The notes under the pieces are model-generated. The model ran no database searches, was not told the DNA's origin, and was given only the letters and a program-made list of their open reading frames with translations. Below, piece after piece: positions 23,434 to 32,399 of a stretch of 34,939 nt of DNA; position 1 is the stretch's first letter, and each line of letters opens with the position of its first letter. Position numbers and translations under genes: made by a program. Source of the DNA: an uncultured Pelagibacteraceae bacterium. GTDB taxonomy: Bacteria; Pseudomonadota; Alphaproteobacteria; Pelagibacterales; Pelagibacteraceae. The DNA lies in contig CACLSX010000011.1 of the NCBI GenBank assembly GCA_902609705.1, forward strand, positions 1 through 34,939, given 5' to 3'.

Positions 23434-24319
23434 TTATTTGCTTTTCATTTACCGCGTTATCTTTTTTTAACAATATTGATAATAGTAAGCTTATTTCAGT
23501 TTTTAAATCTTTTCGTTCAACTATTCTGTCCACAAATCCATGCTTTTCGACGAACTCAGATGTTTGAAAGTCTGAGCTAAGTTCCTCTTTAACTGTTGCT
23601 TGTATAACTCTTTTCCCCGCAAAGGCTATTAAACATCCAGGTTCAGCAAAATGAATGTCGCCTAACATTGCAAAAGATGCAGTAATTCCACCAGCTGTTG
23701 GATCTGTAAAACAAACTAAATAAGGAAGATTATTTTTTTTAAGTTCATTAATAGCAAGGGTAGTTCTTGTCATATTTGCAAGGGCAATAGGAGACTCAAA
23801 CATTCTTTGTCCTCCACCACAAGGAAAGAAAACAAACGGTGTTTGATTATCAATAGCGTGTTGAACACCATAAATAATTGCTTCACCTTCTGCAGCTCCA
23901 ACAGAACCACCAATAAACTCAAAATTTATTGCTCCAGCTGTTACATCGACACCATTTATTCTTCCTTTAGCAATCATCACTGCAGAATTTTGATTAGTTT
24001 TCCTTCGAGCAGATTTCAATCTATCTTTATAAGATTTTGTATCTACCCATCCAAGGGGATCTTCTGCAGGAATTGGGGTATCAAGTATTTCGTAAGCATT
24101 TCTTCCAAAAATAATATCAAATCTTTGTCGACAATTAATTCTATGATGTTTTCCACATGAATTGCAAACCCATAAATTTTCTTCAAGATCTTTTTTTAAT
24201 ATCGGGCCTTTACAACAACTTGTCCAGTCTGAGTTTGCTATATCCTCTTTTGATGGTCTTTTTTTTAAAACTCTTTTAATTTTTTCACCAAAACTTAAAG
24301 CTTTTGTAATCCAGTTCAT
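23387..24319 (-). CDS. accD: Acetyl-CoA carboxylase carboxyltransferase subunit beta
   Basis: With AccA it transfers carboxyl from biotin to acetyl-CoA, giving malonyl-CoA for fatty-acid synthesis. An N-terminal zinc-ribbon-like region has Cys35, Cys36, Cys52 and Cys55; the first knuckle is adjacent Cys-Cys instead of CxxC. The crotonase-like core has VTAGAINFEFIGGSVGAAEGE, FPCGGGQRMFES and PTAGGITASFAMLGDIHFAE. The length of 310 is normal. The start overlaps the trpA stop by four bases, and its 3' end overlaps folC by 47 bases. The trpFBA-accD-folC order is typical for alphaproteobacteria. Confidence 0.95.
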   Translation of the reverse strand: MNWITKALSFGEKIKRVLKKRPSKEDIANSDWTSCCKGPILKKDLEENLWVCNSCGKHHRINCRQRFDIIFGRNAYEILDTPIPAEDPLGWVDTKSYKDRLKSARRKTNQNSAVMIAKGRINGVDVTAGAINFEFIGGSVGAAEGEAIIYGVQHAIDNQTPFVFFPCGGGQRMFESPIALANMTRTTLAINELKKNNLPYLVCFTDPTAGGITASFAMLGDIHFAEPGCLIAFAGKRVIQATVKEELSSDFQTSEFVEKHGFVDRIVERKDLKTEISLLLSILLKKDNAVNEKQINETSDNIEPLAKAAS

Positions 24320-25116
24320 AGAATTTTACTTTTTAATTTTTTTACTAGCTTACTTACATTTGTGACAGGATTTTGTCTATGCTCTAAACTCTTGCTAATT
24401 TCCTTACAAATAGCACTTCCAACAACTACTCCATCTGCAGATTTGAGTTTGCCAATTGTTTTTTCAGTGATTCCAAAACCAATAACAATTTCTTTCTTTG
24501 GATCAATTTTTTTTATTTTGGTATAATTTTTTAATATATCATTAGGTGAAACTTTTAGTTTACCACCTGTTGTACTCAACATTGAAATAAAATAATTCAT
24601 AGGATGAGAGTCTTTTATAATTTTTTTAAGCCTTTTTGTTGTTGTTGTTGGTGATAAAAGCTGAATAAAATAAATAGATTTTTTTTTACATTTCTTAGCA
24701 AAATCCTTATTTTCTGGCCAAGGCAAGTCTACAACTATTAATCCATTTACACCTGAAGAATTACATTTATTTAAAAATTTATTTTCTCCATATTGAAAAA
24801 TCATATTAAAATATCCCATTAATATAATTGGTTTATTTTTATTTGATTTTTTAAAGTCTTTTACGATTTTAAAAATATCATTCATTTTAAATCCGTTTTT
24901 AATCGCTCTATACGAACTTGTTTGAATCTGACTACCATCTGCTACTGGAGTGTTGTGCGGCACACCCAATTCTAAAATATCAGCGCTTTTTGAAATTGAA
25001 TTTAATATATCTAATGATTGTTTTTTTGAACTATCTCCTGCAACAGTATAGGTCAATAGAGCAGCTCTATTTTCTTGTTTCGCTTTTTTAAAAGCTAGAC
25101 TAATCGGGTTAGACAT
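24316..25116 (-). CDS. trpA: Tryptophan synthase alpha chain
   Basis: Cleaves indole-3-glycerol phosphate to indole and glyceraldehyde phosphate, passing indole to TrpB. The TIM barrel has LTYTVAGD near the N-terminus, ILELGVPHNTPVADGSQIQ with the two catalytic acids (Glu and the Asp of ADG), GLIVVDLPW and VVVGSAICKE. The usual SDP is NTP here, a variation beside the active site that leaves the catalytic residues intact. The length is 266. Overlaps trpB by eight bases and accD by four. Confidence 0.94.
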   Translation of the reverse strand: MSNPISLAFKKAKQENRAALLTYTVAGDSSKKQSLDILNSISKSADILELGVPHNTPVADGSQIQTSSYRAIKNGFKMNDIFKIVKDFKKSNKNKPIILMGYFNMIFQYGENKFLNKCNSSGVNGLIVVDLPWPENKDFAKKCKKKSIYFIQLLSPTTTTKRLKKIIKDSHPMNYFISMLSTTGGKLKVSPNDILKNYTKIKKIDPKKEIVIGFGITEKTIGKLKSADGVVVGSAICKEISKSLEHRQNPVTNVSKLVKKLKSKIL

Positions 25117-26344
25117 ATTTTTTTCCCAATCTTTTTTTTAAAATTTCTCTATCTTTATACGCATCACCACAACTATTAACTACCACTATTGTATCTTTAC
25201 TCAATTTTTTTGCCTCTTTTATAGCAACTGAAAAAGCATGACTTGGTTCTAGAGAAGGTCTTAATTTTTCAAACTTAGTTACAGTTTTGTAAGCACTTAA
25301 AGCATCTTCATCACTTGCTGCAGTATATCTTGCTCGTTTTGTATCCTTTAAAAAACAGTGAAGTGGAGAAATTCCTGGATAATCAAGTCCAGCAGAAATT
25401 GATTCAGTTTCTTCTATTTGGCCGTCTGAATTTTGGTTTACATATTGAGCTGCACCATGAAGAATTCCAATTTTTGAACCATAAGTTAAAGGTGCTGCAT
25501 GTTTTTTACTTTTTGATGGTCCTCCTGCTTCTACACCAATAAATTCACATTGTTTTTTGTCATAATCCATAAATTCATTCCAAAAACCAAAACTTGAACT
25601 TCCACCACCAACGCAATTATAAAGTTTTAATTTTTTTGGCATTGAACTAAACTCATCAATTAATTGAACTTTAAGCTCTCTTGAAATTTGACTAGTGCTC
25701 CATCCACAAATACGAACAAAAACAGCAGGTCCTACTGTGCTTCCAACACACATTGCTGTCGTATCACAATTAGCAACCCAGAACCTCATACATTCAGAAA
25801 CGGCATCAACAAGTGTTTGACTTCCTGAGTATACAGGTACTACTTCAGCTCCATTTTTTTTCATTGCTTTTACATTAGGCTGTTGTCTTGAAATATCTTT
25901 TGCACCCATGAAAATTTTGCATTTTAAGCCAAATTTTTTAGCTGCCATACTTAACATTTTACCTGCGTAACCAGCTCCAGTGTCCCCAATAATAAATTTT
26001 TTACCAGATCGTTTGGCAAGAAGACAATGCACAGTAGCATTGTATATTTTGTGTGCTCCTCCATTTGCGTCTGATACAACTTTAGACCAAATTTGAGCTC
26101 CACCTACATGATTTGTCAAATTTTCTAGCTTTATAAAACGAGTAGGTGTTCCAACCCAATTTTTAAAATATTTATCTCTTTCAGCTAAGAAACTTTTGTC
26201 ATTTTTCAATTTATTGAATAGAATTTCCAGATCCTCTATTGGTTTTTTCAATGTTTCGGGGACGTAGTTGCCTCCAAACTTTCCACCCCAAAATCCAAGT
26301 TTATTTGCCTGATCAATTAGTGGAATTTTTTTTTTAATTTTCAT
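25109..26344 (-). CDS. trpB: Tryptophan synthase beta chain
   Basis: A PLP enzyme that condenses indole with serine to tryptophan. The PLP lysine is in GGAHKIYNA, close to residues 91-99; the phosphate-binding GGGSSSFGFW has Ser where GGGSNA is usual; ESISAGLDYPGISP and the C-terminal VVVNSCGDAYKD are characteristic. The N-terminus WGGKFGGNYVPETL is canonical for the TrpB1 family that works with TrpA. The length is 411. Overlaps trpF by four bases and trpA by eight, consistent with stoichiometric production of the complex. Confidence 0.95.
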   Translation of the reverse strand: MKIKKKIPLIDQANKLGFWGGKFGGNYVPETLKKPIEDLEILFNKLKNDKSFLAERDKYFKNWVGTPTRFIKLENLTNHVGGAQIWSKVVSDANGGAHKIYNATVHCLLAKRSGKKFIIGDTGAGYAGKMLSMAAKKFGLKCKIFMGAKDISRQQPNVKAMKKNGAEVVPVYSGSQTLVDAVSECMRFWVANCDTTAMCVGSTVGPAVFVRICGWSTSQISRELKVQLIDEFSSMPKKLKLYNCVGGGSSSFGFWNEFMDYDKKQCEFIGVEAGGPSKSKKHAAPLTYGSKIGILHGAAQYVNQNSDGQIEETESISAGLDYPGISPLHCFLKDTKRARYTAASDEDALSAYKTVTKFEKLRPSLEPSHAFSVAIKEAKKLSKDTIVVVNSCGDAYKDREILKKRLGKKYV

Positions 26345-26958
26345 ACTTTTGCAAACAAATTTAACAATTTATCAATTTTATTTATATCTTTTTTTCCATA
26401 TTCGTCTTCTAGTGATCCACTAAGGTCTATAATGAAATCTTTATTTTTAAAATTAGAAATATCGTCTATTTGTATATTACCTGCAATCATTTTATTTATT
26501 TCATTTGGCACAATATCTAGCAATTTATGATCAAAACTTTCAGATTTATGATATCCTTTTGAGTCAAATAAAATTATATCCGATATATTCAAATAATTTT
26601 TATATTTAATTACATCATCTTTTCCAGAAACTGTGAGTGCAGTTATTATTTTTATTCCATATTTTATTTTGATTTGTTTTGTTCTATCAGGCCCTACGTC
26701 ATAGAGTTGATAGTAATCGAAATTTAAATTCTTTATTTTTTCTAAAATTTCATCGTTAGGACTTACAAGAACAGAGACAAAGTTTACATTCTTTTTATCA
26801 ATATTAATTAAGCGTTTTAATTTGTCATATTCAATAAATCTTCGACTTTTTTCATAATTTGTAATGAAACCTATCATATATGGTTTGTGTTTATGATTTA
26901 AAATATAGGTTAAAGTTTTAGGATCTGAGATCCCACAAATTTTTAAACCTTTAATCAT
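26341..26958 (-). CDS. trpF: Phosphoribosylanthranilate isomerase
   Basis: Isomerises phosphoribosylanthranilate in tryptophan synthesis. A 205-residue TIM barrel with GLKICGI at the N-terminus (catalytic Cys8), the phosphate/substrate region NYEKSRRFI, QLYDVG in place of the usual QLHG, the catalytic Asp in ILFDSKG and the C-terminal IIDLSGSLEDEYGKKD. It is more divergent than its neighbours, but order and motifs agree. Overlaps both pyrF and trpB by four bases. Confidence 0.88.
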   Translation of the reverse strand: MIKGLKICGISDPKTLTYILNHKHKPYMIGFITNYEKSRRFIEYDKLKRLINIDKKNVNFVSVLVSPNDEILEKIKNLNFDYYQLYDVGPDRTKQIKIKYGIKIITALTVSGKDDVIKYKNYLNISDIILFDSKGYHKSESFDHKLLDIVPNEINKMIAGNIQIDDISNFKNKDFIIDLSGSLEDEYGKKDINKIDKLLNLFAKV

Positions 26959-27629
26959 TGATTTAAGTGATCAACTAACGTTTGAATATTTTTTTTTATA
27001 TTGCCTTTAGTTATTGGTCTCCCTATTACAAGCCAATCGCTACCATTACTGTAAGCCTGCCTAGGAGTTAAAACTCTTTTTTGGTCATGAGTTAATGAAT
27101 TGAGTCTTATACCAGGGGTAATAATTTCTTTTTTAAATACTTTCTTCACAGTTTGAACCTCTTGTCCACTACATACTATTGCATCTAGATTAGCTTTCTT
27201 TGCCAAGTTAGCTTGATGATATACCAATTTTTTTATTTTTTTATTATAGCCTATTTCCCTCAAAGATTTTTCATTTAAGGATGTTAGCACTGTTACTCCA
27301 GCTACTTTTGTTTTTCCAGCAGCTTTTTTTGTTGCAATTAAAGACTCAAGACCTGAGTTTATATGCACAGTTATATAGTTAAAATTTAAATCTTTAATAG
27401 CTTTTACTGCTGAAAAACATGTATTAGGTATATCAGAGAATTTATAGTCACCAAAAATTATCTTGTTTTTTAATGTGGATATAAATTTTCTTCCATCTTT
27501 AGAGTTTAAAAATTCTAACCCAAACTTATAACCAATCTTTAATTTACTATTACTGGTTTTATTTATAATTGTTTTTATTTTTTTAATATTTGTTGTATCA
27601 CAAGCAACAAAAACTTTATTTTTGTTCAT
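26955..27629 (-). CDS. pyrF: Orotidine 5'-phosphate decarboxylase
   Basis: Makes UMP from OMP, the last step of pyrimidine synthesis. The N-terminal VACDTT, the catalytic KFSDIPNT preceded by FGDY (the Asp-Lys-Asp pattern), TVLTSL, VCSGQE, TPGIR and the C-terminal WLVIGRPITKG are all family motifs. The length of 224 is normal. The start lies inside the ihfB coding end (14-base overlap) and the stop overlaps trpF by four bases, so a pyrimidine gene is embedded in a translation/tryptophan operon. Confidence 0.94.
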   Translation of the reverse strand: MNKNKVFVACDTTNIKKIKTIINKTSNSKLKIGYKFGLEFLNSKDGRKFISTLKNKIIFGDYKFSDIPNTCFSAVKAIKDLNFNYITVHINSGLESLIATKKAAGKTKVAGVTVLTSLNEKSLREIGYNKKIKKLVYHQANLAKKANLDAIVCSGQEVQTVKKVFKKEIITPGIRLNSLTHDQKRVLTPRQAYSNGSDWLVIGRPITKGNIKKNIQTLVDHLNQ

Positions 27630-27906
27630 TTATCTTTTTTGACCACATTTTTGATGTTTTAAAAAATATTGAATATTTCTCTTTCACAAAAATCTTTTCA
27701 TTAGTTTTGGGGTTTCTTGCTATTCTTGATTTTTTTAATCTCGGCTCGAGTGAAAACAAATCTCTTAGTTCTACTCTTTCATGTCTTTTTAAAGAATTCT
27801 TTATTTCAAATATAATTATATCTATAAACTTCTTTAAATCCTTTTTTATAAAGTTTGGGTAGTTATTTGCTAATTTATTTAATATTTCTGATTTTTTAGC
27901 TGACAA
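27616..27906 (-). CDS. ihfB: Integration host factor subunit beta / HU-family DNA-binding protein
   Basis: A nucleoid protein that bends DNA. At 96 residues it has the HU/IHF layout: N-terminal helices (KKSEILNKLANNYP), RVELRDLFSLEPRLKKSRIA and the arm IARNPKTNEKIFV with the intercalating proline of RNPKT. Location directly after rpsA is the standard place of ihfB. The start is TTG (27904-27906), four bases from the rpsA stop; no in-frame ATG is available near the N-terminus. Whether it pairs with an IHF alpha or acts as HU cannot be seen here. Confidence 0.87.
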   Translation of the reverse strand: MSAKKSEILNKLANNYPNFIKKDLKKFIDIIIFEIKNSLKRHERVELRDLFSLEPRLKKSRIARNPKTNEKIFVKEKYSIFFKTSKMWSKKINEQK

Positions 27907-27910
27907 TTAA

Positions 27911-29641
27911 TTACTCATTATCTTTCTTTTTTTTGTCCCCTAATTTTTCAGACAACGAAGAAAATGGAAGATTTTTACCACTTAATGGACTTGAAAATTT
28001 TGTTACGGCCTCTTTATTTTGCAACTCCTCAAGTAGTTTGATGCTTAAATTTACTTTCCTTTTTTCAATGTTTAACTCAGATATTGCAGCATCTATTCTT
28101 TCACCCCCAACAAATCTTGAAGGTCTTGCATCCGATGCATTTAAAGCAATGTTCGATTTTTTAATTAAAAAGTCTAATTCACAATTTTCAGGCCTTACAG
28201 TAAGTCCTTTATTGTCTGACATAATAACCTGAACTGTAATAACATCATTAACTTTTTTTCCATTAAACCATTCAAATGGGTCTTTGCTAAGTTGCTTAAG
28301 TCCCACTCTTATTTTTTGCTCTTCTTTTTTAATTTCTAAAACTTTTATTTTTAAACTATCACCTTTTTTATACTTCTTAAGTTCTTCCTCTGGTTTACCC
28401 AAATAACTTAAATCATTTGCGTGCAAAAAACCATCAATATCAAATTCGCCAAGTTTTACATACAATGCATAATCATTTAAGCTTGATACAACCCCATCAA
28501 TATCACTACCCTCTGGATGTTTGTCCATAAATAATTGATAAGGGTTATCCAAAGTTAGTTTGTGGGATATTGCAATTCGTCTTTTCTCTTTATCAATTTC
28601 AGTAATAACACAATCTATTGTATCCCCAATCTTAAATAATTTTTTTGGAGCCACATTTCTTTTTGTCCAGCTCATTTCACTACTGTGCAGTAATGTGCTA
28701 AGTCCTGGTTCCAAAGAACAGAAGCAACCATAATCTGTTATCTTATCTACTTTTACCTTATATTTGCCTCCAATTTCATAATTTGATATGTGTTCAAACG
28801 GATCTGGAGACAATTGCTTTATTGAACACCCTATTTGTAATTTTTCTTTATCTACTGAAATAACTTTTAAGTCATGTTTTTCACCTATATTAAATATCTC
28901 ATCAGGATGATTAACTCTTGAATATGAAATTTCTTGTAGATGAACCAAAACGTCTATTTCATTGTTAACTTCGAAGAAGCATCCAAAAGATGAGTATCCT
29001 TTTACTACAGCATCTTTAATAATATCACCTACTTTAAATTTTTCTATTATCTTTGCTTTATCCTCTCTTTTATTCGTTGAAACAATTTGCCTTCTCGAAA
29101 CACATGCATTTCCTCTTAATTTATCTAATTTAATAATTGCAAATTTTTGCTCAACCCCAATTAGGTGATCAATATTTTTTAATGGTTTATCACTTATCTG
29201 AGATCCAGGACAAAACATTAATGAGCCAGTTTCTATATGCTCCACAATCACTCCACCTTTACATTTTGTTGTTATCTTACCTATAATAGTCTCATTATCT
29301 TCATAGGCTTTTTCGAGTTTGTACCACCCTTTTATTTTCTGTGCTTTTAAAGCAGAAACAACAACTTCTCCATTCTTATCCTCAATTTTTTCAAGCAATA
29401 CAGGAATATTTTGTCCGATTTTAATACTTTCTTTTAGACCAATAATCTTAAGTTCATTAATATCAACAATTGGTTCGCTTTTAAGGCCTGGAATAAATAT
29501 AAAAACAAATTTTTCTGTTATTTTGGTTACTTTACCTTCAATAATCTTACCCTCTTCAATCTTATTTTTTGAAAGCTGGTTGTTTAGTAATTTTTCGAAT
29601 TGTTGATTTGCTGGTGAATTTAGGTCTTTATAAATTTCCAT
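27911..29641 (-). CDS. rpsA: 30S ribosomal protein S1
   Basis: Binds mRNA at the ribosome and helps initiation on structured or Shine-Dalgarno-poor messages, which seem frequent in this window. Six S1 repeats can be followed along 576 residues, starting near 34, 118, 205, 290, 377 and 466; repeats 3 and 4 (VKGYSSFGCFFEVNNEIDVL; VDKITDYGCFCSLEPGLSTL) are best conserved, the first two more degenerate, as in other S1 proteins. Its N-terminal codons overlap the cmk stop by 14 bases. The cmk-rpsA-ihfB order is classical. Confidence 0.96.
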   Translation of the reverse strand: MEIYKDLNSPANQQFEKLLNNQLSKNKIEEGKIIEGKVTKITEKFVFIFIPGLKSEPIVDINELKIIGLKESIKIGQNIPVLLEKIEDKNGEVVVSALKAQKIKGWYKLEKAYEDNETIIGKITTKCKGGVIVEHIETGSLMFCPGSQISDKPLKNIDHLIGVEQKFAIIKLDKLRGNACVSRRQIVSTNKREDKAKIIEKFKVGDIIKDAVVKGYSSFGCFFEVNNEIDVLVHLQEISYSRVNHPDEIFNIGEKHDLKVISVDKEKLQIGCSIKQLSPDPFEHISNYEIGGKYKVKVDKITDYGCFCSLEPGLSTLLHSSEMSWTKRNVAPKKLFKIGDTIDCVITEIDKEKRRIAISHKLTLDNPYQLFMDKHPEGSDIDGVVSSLNDYALYVKLGEFDIDGFLHANDLSYLGKPEEELKKYKKGDSLKIKVLEIKKEEQKIRVGLKQLSKDPFEWFNGKKVNDVITVQVIMSDNKGLTVRPENCELDFLIKKSNIALNASDARPSRFVGGERIDAAISELNIEKRKVNLSIKLLEELQNKEAVTKFSSPLSGKNLPFSSLSEKLGDKKKKDNE

Positions 29642-30293
29642 ATTTATTTTTTATACATTTGTTTACTAAATTAATAAGTTTTGCTTCAATTTGTTTGATA
29701 CTTAATTTAGTGGTGTCGACTAATACAGCATTTTTTGCCATAATCAAGGGGCTTATTTTTCTCCTTTCATCTTCTTTATCCCTCTGAATCAAGGCTTTTT
29801 CTACTTGTTTTAAAGTTATTTTTTTATTTATTTGTTTGAATTCTTTAAATCTTCTTCTTGCCTTTTCTTTAATTGAACATTTAAAAAAAAGTTTAAGATC
29901 AGCATCAGGCATAATTTTTGATCCTATATCTCTACCTTCTACTATAACCAAAGGTGAAGAATTAATAAAATTTATCTGAAATTTTTTTAAAGCTTCTCTT
30001 ACAATCTTTTTTTTCGCAATTATAAATGACAATTTTGTTACTTCTGCATCATAAAGTTTTTTGTTTTTTAATTGTCTTAAAGTTATTGACCTAGTTATTT
30101 TATTAATAAAATTCAAATTATATATGTTTTTGTTTTGTATTATTTTTAAGGCACAATATCTATATAGCTTACCACTAGATAAAAAATTCATTTTTAATTT
30201 TTTGGCTATTAATTTACAGGCAGTTGTTTTTCCAGATGCACTGCCTCCATCAGCTGCGATTTTGAATTCTACTTTTTTCTTTATATTTTTCAA
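29628..30293 (-). CDS. cmk: Cytidylate kinase
   Basis: Phosphorylates CMP and dCMP using ATP. The P-loop is GGSASGKTT near residues 16-24; further on VIVEGRDIGSKIMPDADLK is the nucleotide-binding segment and RRFKE and RDKEDERRKISPL form the lid region. The length of 221 matches the family. Four-base overlap with aroA upstream and 14-base overlap with rpsA downstream. The aroA-cmk-rpsA linkage occurs across proteobacteria. Confidence 0.95.
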   Translation of the reverse strand: MKNIKKKVEFKIAADGGSASGKTTACKLIAKKLKMNFLSSGKLYRYCALKIIQNKNIYNLNFINKITRSITLRQLKNKKLYDAEVTKLSFIIAKKKIVREALKKFQINFINSSPLVIVEGRDIGSKIMPDADLKLFFKCSIKEKARRRFKEFKQINKKITLKQVEKALIQRDKEDERRKISPLIMAKNAVLVDTTKLSIKQIEAKLINLVNKCIKNKYGNL

Positions 30294-31615
30294 ATTATCT
30301 TGGCTCCCAATTCCCTCAATAGTTTAAGAAATTTTGGAAAGGAAGTTTTTATCGAATCTTTGTCTTCAATTTTCCATTCCCCACCAAAAGATAAAGCTGC
30401 AATACATGACATCATAAATACCCTATGATCTTTCCTAAAATTATTAATCTTATATTTACCTTTTAAGTTTAAATTTGGGTTACCATAAATTTTAATATTA
30501 TCTGATTGTCTTTCAAACTTTATTCCAATTTTTTTTAAAATATTAGTCGCAATATCTAGCCTTGGGCTTTCCTTTTTATTCAGTTCTGATAAATTGCTAA
30601 ATTTTGAAATTCCTCTTGCTTTAGCAGCAACAAGGAATATAACCAAAAATTCATCTATAGCTGAAGAATTTAAACTCTTTGGGCAATTAATAGCTTTTAG
30701 ACTTCTTTTATTTTTAACTATAATGTCTGCTATCTTTTCTCCATTATATATCTTCTTATTTTTTAAAGATATTTTCGCATTCATTTTATTTAGAATCTTA
30801 ATTATTCCAATTCTAGATCTGTTAACGTTTACATTTTTCACTACAATTTTTGAATTATTGCATAATAAAGCAAGAACTAAAAAAAAAGAGCTTGAGCTAA
30901 TATCCCCTGGAACCCTATATTTAAATCCTTGAAAGTTGCTAGGGCCATTAATCTCTATAATATCTAATTTTTTTTTTATGACACTTTTCACAGGTATTTT
31001 TAAATATTTAAAAATAAGTTCTGTATGATTTCGTGATTTTTTTGCTTTTATAATTGTTTTGCCAGGTGTTTTTATTGCTGCCAGCATAACCGAACTTTTA
31101 CATTGAGCACTCCCTAATTTTTCATGATATTTTATAGGTCTTAAAAATTTTGTTCCTTTAATTTTAATTGGCAAACTATTTTTTTTTGCAATAATATTTG
31201 CACCAAATAATTTTAAAGGTTCTGTTATTCTTGAGAAATCCCGTCGAGATAAACTTTCATCGCCAATTATTTTAATTTGTTTTTCAGAATTTACCAATAA
31301 TCCCATAATTAGTCTTGCTAAAGTGCCAGAATTTCCTGCATCCAAAGTAACATTTTTTTTTGAATTAAATCCATTAAGACCATATCCATAAATTTCATAA
31401 AATTTTTTATTCTTTTTATAATTAATGCCTAATTTTTTTATAGATTTTAGAGCATTAATTACATCTTCCGACTCAAGTAGGTTATACAGTCTTGATTTCC
31501 CAATCGCTTGAGAAGCAAGCAAAACACATCTGATTGATATGCTTTTATCTCCACTTACCTCGATTATTTTATTAAATGGTGACAGGGTATTTTTTATTAC
31601 AATATGATTTTTCAT
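30290..31615 (-). CDS. aroA: 3-phosphoshikimate 1-carboxyvinyltransferase (EPSP synthase)
   Basis: Transfers enolpyruvyl from PEP to shikimate-3-phosphate in the shikimate pathway that feeds trp and other aromatic genes. GDKSISIRCVLLASQA at the N-terminus (Lys/Ser substrate ligands), LDAGNSGTLARLIMGLL, GDESLSRRDFSRI, LGSAQCKSSVMLAA and the C-terminal RKDHRVFMMSCIAAL are signature segments. LGSAQCKS, where the commoner form has an alanine-rich loop, is the class II-like version. The length is 441. It precedes cmk with a four-base overlap and follows lptB by seven bases. Confidence 0.95.
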   Translation of the reverse strand: MKNHIVIKNTLSPFNKIIEVSGDKSISIRCVLLASQAIGKSRLYNLLESEDVINALKSIKKLGINYKKNKKFYEIYGYGLNGFNSKKNVTLDAGNSGTLARLIMGLLVNSEKQIKIIGDESLSRRDFSRITEPLKLFGANIIAKKNSLPIKIKGTKFLRPIKYHEKLGSAQCKSSVMLAAIKTPGKTIIKAKKSRNHTELIFKYLKIPVKSVIKKKLDIIEINGPSNFQGFKYRVPGDISSSSFFLVLALLCNNSKIVVKNVNVNRSRIGIIKILNKMNAKISLKNKKIYNGEKIADIIVKNKRSLKAINCPKSLNSSAIDEFLVIFLVAAKARGISKFSNLSELNKKESPRLDIATNILKKIGIKFERQSDNIKIYGNPNLNLKGKYKINNFRKDHRVFMMSCIAALSFGGEWKIEDKDSIKTSFPKFLKLLRELGAKII

Positions 31616-31622
31616 AGATGAA

Positions 31623-32399
31623 TTAATTTATATTAAATTCATCGCCAAAATATTGTGTCTTAGCATCTTTGTCAGTAATTACTTCGTTTGGACTTCCTGA
31701 TGCAATTATTTTTCCATTAGATAAAATTATTGCTCTGTCTACACAATTAAGAAGATCTCTAGCTTGGTGATCACAAATTACAACTGAAATTTCATCTGTT
31801 GATTGTAGATTAAGAATTATTTGTTGTAACATTTTTATAGTTAATATATCAAGTGCAGCAAACGGTTCGTCTAGTAAAAGTATTTTGGGATCATTTATTA
31901 AAGCCATAGCAATAACTAATTTTTTCTTTTGACCCCCAGATAAATGTTTCGCTTTTATATTAAGTAGTGCTTCAAACTCAAATTGAGAAACTAGTTTATT
32001 TATTTTTTGTTCTCTTAACCCTTTTTCTTTAATATGAATTTCTGAAACTAATTTTAGATTATCCATCATGCTTAAGTCATGAATTAGCCCACCATACTGG
32101 GGCACAAGGCCAAGTTTAAACTTTGTAAATCTCTCATTTATGGGTAGTTTAGTTACATTTATCCCGTTAATGATTATTTCACCATAGTTTGGATCTTTTA
32201 AACCAGTTATTAAATTAAAAATTGTTGATTTACCAACTCCATTTGGTCCCAACATTCCAAGTATCTCTTGTCTCTTTATTTTTAAATTTAAATTATTTAA
32301 TATTTGTCTTTTGTTATAAAAAACGGAAGCATTTTTTATTTCAACTATTGACTCGTCAGTTTTAAAGCTTTCTATCTTAAACTTTTTAATAATAGCCAT
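31623..32399 (-). CDS. lptB: Lipopolysaccharide export ABC transporter ATPase
   Basis: The cytoplasmic ATPase that powers LptFG to pull lipopolysaccharide from the inner membrane. Walker A GPNGVGKST, Q-loop LVPQYGG, signature LSGGQKKK, Walker B ILLLDEPFAALD and the switch His in VICDHQARD are intact. The length of 258 is a little longer than usual owing to about 15 extra N-terminal residues. Its ATG overlaps the lptC stop by one base (TAATG). Other ABC ATPases share these motifs, but the location behind kdsD and an LptC-like gene settles the identity. Confidence 0.93.
   Translation of the reverse strand: MAIIKKFKIESFKTDESIVEIKNASVFYNKRQILNNLNLKIKRQEILGMLGPNGVGKSTIFNLITGLKDPNYGEIIINGINVTKLPINERFTKFKLGLVPQYGGLIHDLSMMDNLKLVSEIHIKEKGLREQKINKLVSQFEFEALLNIKAKHLSGGQKKKLVIAMALINDPKILLLDEPFAALDILTIKMLQQIILNLQSTDEISVVICDHQARDLLNCVDRAIILSNGKIIASGSPNEVITDKDAKTQYFGDEFNIN

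Noticed and set aside
23807..24365. Open frames on the plus strand opposite accD
   Set aside because: They are shadows of accD and consist of Ser/Phe/Cys-rich translation without recognisable domains.
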